From an uncultured Pseudomonadota bacterium (GTDB taxonomy: Bacteria; Myxococcota_A; UBA796; UBA9615): a stretch of 62,068 bases of DNA. The notes beneath the pieces are model-generated. The model had not been told where the DNA came from. It searched no databases and worked only from the letters and a program-made list of their open reading frames with translations. Every line of letters starts with the position of its first letter. The stretch's first letter is position 1. Location: contig CALAGR010000008.1 in assembly GCA_937891735.1 (NCBI GenBank), positions 1-62,068 of the forward strand, read 5' to 3'. Below, in pieces: positions 1-7,145 of this stretch. Made by a program: the position numbers and the translations under genes.

Positions 1-4
1 CGCC

Positions 5-871
5 GTGCACTCGCTGGACGCGCTGGTGCAGACGCTGCTGGGGGCGGCGGGGCTCGTGGGGGATCTCGCGGGGCACCGGGTGCCCGACCGGTTGACCGCG
101 ATGGCGGTGGACCTTCGGCCCGGAGCCATCCAGGTGCAGATGCCCCTGCCCCTGACTCCCCAGGACCTCGACGGATCCAGCGTGGACTCGGTGCTGGGGC
201 TCCGCCCGGGTCGGATCGCGGCGCGGCGCCTGCTGCTGGCCCAGCTCGGTCGGGAGATCAGCCCAGAGCTGCAGCGCTGGACCCCCGAGGGCCGGAAGCG
301 CTTCGCGGACTTCGTGCGCTCGGTGGAGCCCGCGGACCGGCGCTGGCTGTTCACCGGGCTCGTCAGGGACCTGGGGCTCCCCACGGGCCTTCCGGCGGAG
401 CCGCTGCCCGAGTCCGTGGTGCAGGCCCTGGGGCCCTGGCCGTCGGAGCTGCTCGCGGAGCTGCACCGTGAGGTCCGGCGCCGGTCGGCGTTCGACGCGG
501 CCCGGTCGGCGGACTTCGGCTCCCGGGAGCTGCTCGACCGGCTGGGTCAGAGCCTCCAGCAGGAACAGGACCCGGAGCTGAAGGGGCTGCTCGCCTGGGA
601 GCTGGGCCTCGCCGCCGGGGTCTTCGGGGGCATGGACGCCGGGGGGACGAGCGCCGAGGGCGACCTGGGCCGCGCCCTGGCCGCGCTTCCGCCGCTGGCT
701 GGACCGCTGCGGGAGCGGGCGATGATCGGGCTGCTCGATCCGCTCGTGGCGGACTGGTGCGGGGCTGCTCGGGCCTGTGCCTCCTTGCGGGCCCGGGTGC
801 CGGACGTCACCGGCGCCTTCGACGAGGCGGTCTGCGTGCACCACCTTCGCTGCGGTCCCAAGGGTCGCTGA
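5..871 (+). CDS. Hypothetical protein, possibly N-terminally incomplete
   Basis: A 288-residue reading frame starting at a GTG at position 5 and ending in TGA. The frame is open to the left edge, so the true start may lie outside the window. The protein is Leu/Ala/Arg rich and probably mostly helical. No signal peptide, membrane segment, cofactor motif or known domain is visible. It ends 49 bp before the likely start of the first ABC exporter gene on the same strand, so co-transcription is plausible but proves nothing about function. Confidence that it is a gene rests on length, codon pattern and the absence of a better frame, since high G+C makes several frames open here. Confidence 0.55.
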   Translation: MHSLDALVQTLLGAAGLVGDLAGHRVPDRLTAMAVDLRPGAIQVQMPLPLTPQDLDGSSVDSVLGLRPGRIAARRLLLAQLGREISPELQRWTPEGRKRFADFVRSVEPADRRWLFTGLVRDLGLPTGLPAEPLPESVVQALGPWPSELLAELHREVRRRSAFDAARSADFGSRELLDRLGQSLQQEQDPELKGLLAWELGLAAGVFGGMDAGGTSAEGDLGRALAALPPLAGPLRERAMIGLLDPLVADWCGAARACASLRARVPDVTGAFDEAVCVHHLRCGPKGR

Positions 872-920
872 CCGCGGCGGTCTTGCCTTCTTGCCCCGGG
901 GCCGACACCCTCACCCTGCC

Positions 921-2615
921 GTGGCTCATCCGCTTCTCCGTCTCGCCCCGCTCTTCCGCCCCAGCCTCGGCCTCCTCCTGGGGGGCGTCGCGGGGCTGCT
1001 GGTGGCCACCGGCCTCAACCTCGCGGGGCCGCTGATCGTGGCCATGGCCATCGACGACGACCTCGCCGCGGGGGACGTGCCGGGCCTGGTGGGCAAGGGG
1101 CTCCTGTACCTGGGGATCCTCGTGGTGAACCTGGGCCTCACCTGGGGCGCGAAGGTGACCATCGAGGTGGTCGCGCAGCGGGCCATGCTCGCGCTCAAGA
1201 CCCAGCTCTTCGATCACCTGATCGAGCACGACCTGGCGTTTCACGACACCCACGCCTCGGGCCGGCTCATCACCCGGGTGCAGGGGGACACCGAGGCGCT
1301 TCGGGTGCTCTTCAGCGAGGTGATCCTCGTGGCCCCGGCGGACATCGCCCTGTTCACGGGCATGTTCGCGGTGATCCTGACCCGGGCCCCGGATCTGGCG
1401 CCCCTGGTGTTCGCCGTGCTGCCCCCCTACGTGCTGATGTTCGCGATCTTCCGGATGGTGTCGCCGCGCCGCTTCATGGCGGTGCGGGAGGTCAAGGCGA
1501 AGCTCACGGGCTTCCTGTCCGAGCACCTGCGCGCGATGCCGGTGCTGCAGCTCTTCGGCCGCGTGCCCTGGGCGAACCGGCGGGCGGACGCCCTCAACGC
1601 CGAGGTGTTTCGCAAAGAGACCATCGCCCACCTGCTGCCCGTGGGCTACTTCAACGGCGTGTTCCTGGTGCGCAGCCTGGGCATGGTGCTGGTGCTGTGG
1701 ATCGGAGCGGGGCGGGTGTCGGCGGGCGTGCTCACGGTGGGCGCCCTCGTCATGGGCCTGGGCTACCTGCGACAGATGTTCAACCCGCTCATGCGGCTGT
1801 CCCACCACCTGTCGACGCTGGAGCGCGCCCGGGCGGCGGCGATCCGGATCGCGGCGATCCTGGACCGGCCCCGCCTCATCACGGATCCCCAGACCCCTGT
1901 GCCCTGGCCCGGGCTGTCCGACGCGCTGCGGCTGCAGGACGTGCGCTTTCACTACTTCGAAGGCACGCCGATCCTGCGGGGCGTCGATCTGACCATCCCG
2001 GCGGGCCAGCACGTCGGCATCGTGGGGGCCACGGGGGCGGGCAAGACGACGGTGCTCAACCTGCTGCTGCGCTTCCGGGATCCCACGGGCGGCAAGGTGA
2101 CCGTGGACGGCGTGGATCTGCGCGACGTGACCCTGTCCGAGCTGCGCAGCCGGATCGGGCTCGTGCTGCAGGACGTGCACCTGTTCGCGGGCACGGTGCT
2201 CGCAAACCTGGGAGGCGAGCCCGAGGCTGCGACCCGCGCGCTGCAGACCCTGGGGGTGCAGATCGACCTGCACAAGGAGCTGATCGACGGCGGGCTCAAC
2301 CTGTCCCGGGGCGAGCGGCAGCTCCTGACGTTCGCGCGGGCGCTGGCCCCCAACCCCGACATCCTGGTGCTGGACGAGGCCACGTCGGCCGTCGATCCCG
2401 AGACCGAGCAGCTCGTGCAGGGGGCCCTGGGGCGCCTGATGACCGGGCGCACCACCATCACCGTGGCGCACCGGCTGACCACGGTCCGGGACTGCGACCG
2501 GATCTACGTGCTCGGGGCTGGCCTGGTGGTCGAGTCGGGCACCCACGACGAGCTGATCGCGGCCCGGGGGCTGTACGCGGCGCTGCACGAGCTGCAGCAC
2601 GGAGCCGCGGCGTGA
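921..2615 (+). CDS. ABC exporter half-transporter A (permease-ATPase)
   Basis: A 564-residue type-IV ABC exporter subunit: N-terminal membrane domain (about residues 1-310) and C-terminal ATPase. Walker A is GATGAGKTT (369-377). Walker B is ILVLDE with the catalytic Glu at 486. The H-loop is VAHR. The signature is LSRGE (461-465) rather than LSGGQ, and the Q-loop-to-signature stretch is unusually short. The GTG at 921 is preferred because it puts a short N-terminus directly before the first helix; longer upstream extensions read through unrelated Arg/Pro-rich sequence. The next gene starts inside its stop codon (GTGA overlap), so the two subunits are translationally coupled. Substrate is unknown; lipid, peptide or drug export are all possible. 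Confidence 0.93.
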   Translation: MAHPLLRLAPLFRPSLGLLLGGVAGLLVATGLNLAGPLIVAMAIDDDLAAGDVPGLVGKGLLYLGILVVNLGLTWGAKVTIEVVAQRAMLALKTQLFDHLIEHDLAFHDTHASGRLITRVQGDTEALRVLFSEVILVAPADIALFTGMFAVILTRAPDLAPLVFAVLPPYVLMFAIFRMVSPRRFMAVREVKAKLTGFLSEHLRAMPVLQLFGRVPWANRRADALNAEVFRKETIAHLLPVGYFNGVFLVRSLGMVLVLWIGAGRVSAGVLTVGALVMGLGYLRQMFNPLMRLSHHLSTLERARAAAIRIAAILDRPRLITDPQTPVPWPGLSDALRLQDVRFHYFEGTPILRGVDLTIPAGQHVGIVGATGAGKTTVLNLLLRFRDPTGGKVTVDGVDLRDVTLSELRSRIGLVLQDVHLFAGTVLANLGGEPEAATRALQTLGVQIDLHKELIDGGLNLSRGERQLLTFARALAPNPDILVLDEATSAVDPETEQLVQGALGRLMTGRTTITVAHRLTTVRDCDRIYVLGAGLVVESGTHDELIAARGLYAALHELQHGAAA

Positions 2616-4384
2616 GCGAGCAGACCAACGCCGTGGCCGCGTGGTTCCGCCTCATGTGGCGGGACAGCCTGGGATCGCTGGGCTTCATCGTCGCCCTGAG
2701 CGTGGTCAACGCCGTGCTGGTGGCGGCCTTCCCGTGGCTGTGGCAGTACCTCGTGGACACGGTGAGCACCTCGGCGGATCCGGTGCGCATGCGCGATCTG
2801 GCGCTGTGGATGGTCGCCGTGGGGTTGATGCACGCCGCGGTCTACGTGGCCCTTCAGGCGCTGCGCACGATCATGAACTGCAGGATCCAGTGGCGCGCGC
2901 GCAACCGGGTCTTCGAGCACGTCAGCCAGCTCGACCAGGACTTCTATCGGCGGTGGCGGGCGGGGGACCTGGTCACGCGCCTCACCGACGACTGCTCGGA
3001 CAAGCTGTCGTGGTTTCTGTGCTCAGGGGTGTTTCGGGCCCTCGAAGCGTCCCTGGTGATCGTCGCGTGCCTCATCGCCATGGCCAGCATCGATCCGGTG
3101 TTGACCCTGTGGGTGGTGATCCCGCTGCCGATCCTCATCATCGGACAGGCGGGGGCCCAGAGCGCGCTGGAGGTGCGGTACGCGGAGGTGCAGCGGGCCA
3201 TCTCCGGGATCAACGACGAGCTGAGCGCCACGTTTGGCGGGATCCGGATCGTGCAGGCGTGCGGGCTGGCCCCCACGGCGCGGGCGCGGTTCGTCGCCCA
3301 GGCCGAGGCCCAGCGCAAGGCCGAGGTGCGCACGGCGTTGTTCCAGCAGCTCATCGGGCTGATGTACGGCTACGGATGGCAGGTGGCGGTGGTGGCGCTG
3401 CTCATCGCCGGCGGCACGCACGTCATCGACGGCCGTCTGAGCCTGGGGGAGTTCGTGGCCTTCGAGGGCTTCGTGATGACCCTGATCTGGCCGATGTTCG
3501 ACATGGGCATGTTCGTGTCCCGCTACAAGCAGACCTTCGTGACCCTGGGGCGCCTGGACGAGCTGCTGGCGGAGCCGCTGCCGCCCCCCGCGGTGGGCAC
3601 GGCGCTGGCCACCGACAGCCGGGTGGCGGTGTGCGACGGCGCGGTGGTGGCCGGCGATGGCACGGAGCTGCTGGCCGGCGTGGACCTGGCGCTGCAGCCG
3701 GGCGAGCTCCTGGCGGTGGTGGGGGCCGTCGGATCCGGCAAGTCCACGCTGATGGAGCTGCTCGCCGGGGCCCGCGTGCCCTCGGCGGGCAGCGTGCAGA
3801 TCGGCGGCGTGCCGGTGGCGGAGCTGCAGACGGCGGCGCTGCGGCGCAGCGTTGGCTACGTGCCCCAGGATCCCATCCTCATCTCGGCGACCCTGCGGGA
3901 GAACATCCTGCTCGGTCGCGAGCCCTCGGAGGACGCGCTGCTGCGCGCTCTGCAGGTGTCGCGACTCTCCCAGGACCTGGACGCGCTGTCCGATGGGCTC
4001 GATACGGTGGTCGGCGAGCGGGGCGTGACCCTGTCCGGCGGACAGCAGCAGCGGGTCGGTCTCGCCCGGGCCCTGGTGGGGGCCCCCTGGATCCTGCTCC
4101 TGGACGACGCCACCGCGGCCCTGGACGCGGACACCGAGGCGGCGTTCTGGTCCCAGCTGGAGGCCGTCCTACCGGACGTGACCGCCGTCGTGGTGACCCA
4201 CCGCGTGGCCACCATCCAGCGAGCGGACCGGGTGCTGGTGCTCGAAGGGGGCCGCGTGGTCCAGCTCGGCGCCCACGCAGAGCTGGCGGCGGCGGAGGGC
4301 CCGTTCCGGCGGATCTACGGGGGCTACGCGGCGCGCGAGCAGGTCGGCGCCCTGTCCGGCGCAGTCAGAGCGAGCGAACCGTGA
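2612..4384 (+). CDS. ABC exporter half-transporter B with degenerate Walker B
   Basis: A 590-residue ABC exporter subunit starting at a GTG that overlaps the previous stop. The membrane domain covers about residues 1-310. Walker A is GAVGSGKS (371-378). The signature is a perfect LSGGQQQR. Walker B reads ILLLDD, so the catalytic Glu is Asp499. The H-loop is VTHR. Asp for Glu in one subunit plus a non-canonical signature in its partner is the pattern of heterodimeric exporters such as TM287/288 and LmrCD, where one of two ATP sites does not hydrolyse well. The 3' end overlaps the convergent FHA gene by 20 bp. Confidence 0.93.
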   Translation: MSEQTNAVAAWFRLMWRDSLGSLGFIVALSVVNAVLVAAFPWLWQYLVDTVSTSADPVRMRDLALWMVAVGLMHAAVYVALQALRTIMNCRIQWRARNRVFEHVSQLDQDFYRRWRAGDLVTRLTDDCSDKLSWFLCSGVFRALEASLVIVACLIAMASIDPVLTLWVVIPLPILIIGQAGAQSALEVRYAEVQRAISGINDELSATFGGIRIVQACGLAPTARARFVAQAEAQRKAEVRTALFQQLIGLMYGYGWQVAVVALLIAGGTHVIDGRLSLGEFVAFEGFVMTLIWPMFDMGMFVSRYKQTFVTLGRLDELLAEPLPPPAVGTALATDSRVAVCDGAVVAGDGTELLAGVDLALQPGELLAVVGAVGSGKSTLMELLAGARVPSAGSVQIGGVPVAELQTAALRRSVGYVPQDPILISATLRENILLGREPSEDALLRALQVSRLSQDLDALSDGLDTVVGERGVTLSGGQQQRVGLARALVGAPWILLLDDATAALDADTEAAFWSQLEAVLPDVTAVVVTHRVATIQRADRVLVLEGGRVVQLGAHAELAAAEGPFRRIYGGYAAREQVGALSGAVRASEP

Positions 4385-5285
4385 CGTCGGTCAGGCCCAT
4401 GCGCACCTGCCGGGACGTGCTGCGCTTCTCGAGGATCAGCGCGCCGTCGATGCCCAGCTGCTCGAGCTCCCGCTTGCAGCGGTGCGACATCACGTAGAAC
4501 TGGTTCGCCGAGACCCCCAGCATCTTGCGCAGGTCGCTGGTGTACACCCAGCCCTGCTCGCTGTCCGCGATGCCCTCGGCCCGGTCCGCGAGGCGCTGCC
4601 GAGCCAGCGCCAGCAGCAGCTCGTGGTGCACCCGGGGAGGGATGGCGTGGGTGCGCGCCCCCAGGCGCACGGTGACCTCGATGTACTCCTCGTCGGCGCT
4701 GACGGCGAGATCCAGCCCCCGGCCGTCGAAGCTGTCCATGATCGAGGGGAGCTCGCGGATCTCTGCGGTCATCTGCATGGGCGCGGAGGGCGCGGGGATC
4801 GACAGGACGTAGGTCGCGCCTTCGATGACCAGGGCGGCGCCGTCCTGCACCGGCGCCGATTCGCCGTCGCGGATCACGTGCCAGCCCTGCTCGCCGTCCA
4901 GCTCCACGATGACCTGGGGATCGTCGAGGCTGGGCAGCGCCAGGAAGCCGCCGGTGCCCTCCACTACCGCCGAGTCGGTGATCGCCGCCGCAGACGGAGG
5001 GGCGTCGCTGCGCACCAGCCAGGTCACGTCGGGATCGCCAAAGGCGATGCGCGCGCCCGCGGCGACGGTGGCCCGCTCGCCTGCTCGCAGACGCCGCTCG
5101 TCGATCCAGGTGCCGTTCCGACTGCCCAGATCGCGCAGCTCCCAGCGGTCGCCGGTCCAGCGCAGCACGGCGTGCTCACCGGACACGGCCCGCGCCGTGA
5201 CCCGCAGATCGGCGGCGCGGGAGCGACCCACGAGGTGACGTGTGCGCAGGACGACGCGGCCCTGCTGGCTCTCGAGGACGGCCAT
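4365..5285 (-). CDS. FHA-domain protein with C-terminal winged-helix-like domain
   Basis: A 306-residue cytoplasmic protein. Residues 1-95 are an FHA phosphothreonine-binding domain with the expected GRS (20-22), SGEHA (35-39) and LGSRNGT (53-59). The middle is a variable linker. The last 90 residues contain a helix-turn-helix-like region (YTSDLRKMLGVSANQFYVM), resembling the DNA-binding-like modules attached to FHA domains in myxobacterial proteins. It probably reads Ser/Thr kinase output, and a Ser/Thr kinase is present in the window at 26.6-29.1 kb. The ATG at 5285 lies 7 bp from a TATAGT on the same strand, a possible -10 element that would give an almost leaderless mRNA. The gene is divergent from the TPR gene at 5427. 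Confidence 0.85.
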   Translation of the reverse strand: MAVLESQQGRVVLRTRHLVGRSRAADLRVTARAVSGEHAVLRWTGDRWELRDLGSRNGTWIDERRLRAGERATVAAGARIAFGDPDVTWLVRSDAPPSAAAITDSAVVEGTGGFLALPSLDDPQVIVELDGEQGWHVIRDGESAPVQDGAALVIEGATYVLSIPAPSAPMQMTAEIRELPSIMDSFDGRGLDLAVSADEEYIEVTVRLGARTHAIPPRVHHELLLALARQRLADRAEGIADSEQGWVYTSDLRKMLGVSANQFYVMSHRCKRELEQLGIDGALILEKRSTSRQVRMGLTDVTVRSL

Positions 5286-5332
5286 GCGGCGGACTATATC
5301 CCGGGCCTGTGGCAGGGGCGGACGCGGGGGCC

Positions 5333-5348
5333 GTAAGGGGCGGTAAGG
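5333..5348 (-). promoter_or_regulatory. Candidate direct-repeat regulator box
   Basis: On the minus strand this reads CCTTACCGCCCCTTAC: two TTAC half-sites with a 10-bp period, typical in form of OmpR-family response regulator sites. It lies in the 141-bp divergent gap between the FHA gene and the TPR gene. A copy matching at 14 of 16 positions lies upstream of the decarboxylase/urea-transporter operon at 60796-60811. TTAC is uncommon in this G+C-rich sequence. Function is inferred. Confidence 0.35.
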
Positions 5349-5426
5349 CGGCGGAAGCGAAAGAAAGACCCACCTCTCCAGGAGTTTTGTTGCAGGTCGT
5401 GTGTCAGCACGCCGAGGAGAGAGAAC

Positions 5427-6050
5427 ATGCGGTCCACCCAACTCGTCTCGCTTGTCACCCTGGTCTTCGTGCTGATCGGCGCGTCGATCCCCGCACTTGC
5501 AGACACGGTGGAGACGGAGGCCCGGCGCCAGCTGAGCCTCGCCCGGGCGGATCTCGCGGCCGGCAACTTCGACCGGGCCACGCACTCGGCGAAGTCCGCG
5601 CTGCGGCTCGACCCCACCCTCGTTGACGCCCTGTTGATCCAGGGCCTGGCCCACGAGGGCCGGGGCGAGCTCGATGAGGGGCGCGTCCTGGCCCTGGCCT
5701 ACCTCGGGGCCGTTGGCTGGGAGGCCGCTGACCCCCGCGCCGTGGACCTGCTCGACCCCTACACCGACGAGATGCCCGTGAACATCGAGGTGGAGCGGGA
5801 GGGCAAGCGCACGATCGTCAGCTTCTCCGCCCGAGACGACATCGAGGATCCCGTCCTGCACTGGCGCAAGCCCAACGGCAACTGGCAGTCCATCTGGATG
5901 AGCCAGAACGAGCGCGGCGACTGGGTGCACACGATCAGCTTGAAGAGCTCGCAGACGAGCATCATCTGGTGGATCGAGCCGACGGTGGGCCAGCCGGTCA
6001 TCGACCGCGGCGAGGACGGCGAGAAGCCCTTCCTGCTCGCCCTGAGGTAG
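5427..6050 (+). CDS. Secreted TPR-like protein with C-terminal beta domain
   Basis: A 207-residue protein with a cleavable signal peptide (hydrophobic core VSLVTLVFVLIGAS, likely cleavage after IPALA). Residues 30-75 resemble a tetratricopeptide repeat (ARADLAAGNFDRATHSAKSA). The C-terminal half is beta-rich with many Trp residues and no recognised family. The ATG at 5427 has a purine-rich ribosome-binding site (GAGGAGAGAG) just upstream. It is probably periplasmic or outer-membrane associated and may be a binding or assembly partner. The TTAC-repeat motif in its upstream region is shared with the 60.7-kb operon, which also encodes TPR envelope proteins. Confidence 0.8.
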   Translation: MRSTQLVSLVTLVFVLIGASIPALADTVETEARRQLSLARADLAAGNFDRATHSAKSALRLDPTLVDALLIQGLAHEGRGELDEGRVLALAYLGAVGWEAADPRAVDLLDPYTDEMPVNIEVEREGKRTIVSFSARDDIEDPVLHWRKPNGNWQSIWMSQNERGDWVHTISLKSSQTSIIWWIEPTVGQPVIDRGEDGEKPFLLALR

Positions 6051-6061
6051 GCCGCGAGGTC

Positions 6062-7105
6062 TCAGTCGATGGCGTGCATGCCGACCATGGTGCGGCCCCG
6101 GGGCATGTCCACGTTCATGGTCTCTGGCGCGAGGTCCCGCAGCTGAGCCGCGGTCAGCACCCCGCGGGCCTCGGGCTCTGGCGTGCCGCGCACCTCCAGG
6201 CGCACGATGGCGTCGCTGGGCACCTCGGCGAACCGCTGACGCAGCCGCGCCGCGAGGGCGTCGCCGGACAGGCCCCGCACGTTGACGGGCACCGCGATCA
6301 TGGGGCGCGTGGGCAACGGAACGAGCTGGACGTCCCTCACGACCCCGCCGCTGGCCCCCGGCTCGATCTGCAGGATCGCGTAGCCCTTGGTCTCGTCCCG
6401 CTCGGCGTAGGAGGTGCGCTCGATGGACCCGGGGTAGATCACGGGGCAGGGCAGGGGTGCTCCGGTCAGGTCCTCCCGCAGGACCTGACCCCGGTGGATG
6501 TGGCCCGACAGGACCGCCGCGAACCCCGTGGGCAGCTCGTGGGACGGCACCACGTCGGCCCCGAACCGGAAGGTGTAGTCCTGGGCTCCCACCTGGGCCC
6601 CGCAGAACGCCTGGTGCATGCAGAGCACCCGGACCTGCGCGGCGTGGTCGATCCGCACGTCCGCGAACAGCCGCGCCAGCCCCCACTCCGCCACGTTGCG
6701 CACGCACGGAAAGCCCACCATCTGCACCCGGACCCCCGCGAGGTCCAGGCTGAACGCCCGCGGACGGTCGAAGACGTGCACTTGGGGGTGCACGAGCAGC
6801 AAGGGGAGGGGCATCGCGCTGCGCTCGTGGTTGCCGGGCACCACGAACACCGGGATCCCCGCGTCGGCCACCGCGAGCAGGGGGCGGTAGCCGTCCCGAA
6901 CGACGGCGTCGGGCACGCCGGGGCGGTGGAAGTAGTCCCCGCCGTGCACCACCAGATCCACGTCGCCCCGCAGGGCGGGCTCCAGGGCGGCGCTCAGGTT
7001 GGCCAGGAAGTCGGGCCCCCGACGGCGACGCTTGACCCGGGGCTGGGCGGCGCTGTCGAAGCCGATGTGGGAGTCCGCGAGCAGCAGCAGTCGTAGGGGG
7101 CGCAT
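6062..7105 (-). CDS. SbcD-like metallophosphoesterase (DNA repair exonuclease family)
   Basis: A 347-residue calcineurin-like phosphoesterase. All metal-binding motifs are present in order: DSH (11-13), GGDYFH, GNHE, a His in CMHQ, and GHIHRGQ. The order and the spacing of the GDxxH and GHxH motifs fit the SbcD/Mre11/YhaO branch, which cleaves DNA ends with an SbcC-like ATPase partner. No SbcC-like gene is next to it, so the exact role is unsure. The C-terminal third is a small mixed domain that in this family caps the active site. The gene ends 11 bp from the convergent TPR gene. Confidence 0.85.
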   Translation of the reverse strand: MRPLRLLLLADSHIGFDSAAQPRVKRRRRGPDFLANLSAALEPALRGDVDLVVHGGDYFHRPGVPDAVVRDGYRPLLAVADAGIPVFVVPGNHERSAMPLPLLLVHPQVHVFDRPRAFSLDLAGVRVQMVGFPCVRNVAEWGLARLFADVRIDHAAQVRVLCMHQAFCGAQVGAQDYTFRFGADVVPSHELPTGFAAVLSGHIHRGQVLREDLTGAPLPCPVIYPGSIERTSYAERDETKGYAILQIEPGASGGVVRDVQLVPLPTRPMIAVPVNVRGLSGDALAARLRQRFAEVPSDAIVRLEVRGTPEPEARGVLTAAQLRDLAPETMNVDMPRGRTMVGMHAID

Positions 7106-7145
7106 TCAGGAGCCTCGCCCCCCGACGGTATCACTGATCGTGCGT

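Noticed and set aside
807-2600. A 597-residue minus-strand open frame over the first ABC exporter gene
   Set aside because: It is rich in His, Gln, Arg and Pro, has no domain, and lies opposite a clear ABC exporter. Such antisense frames are common at this G+C level and occur over most genes here.
1697-2611. N-terminal extension of the second ABC gene by 305 codons
   Set aside because: The extension overlaps the first ABC gene in another frame and is low-complexity; the GTG at 2612 overlapping the stop is the natural start.
6062-7105. SbcCD nuclease operon
   Set aside because: Only the SbcD-like part is present; neighbours are a TPR protein and a P-type ATPase, and no SbcC-like ATPase is seen.
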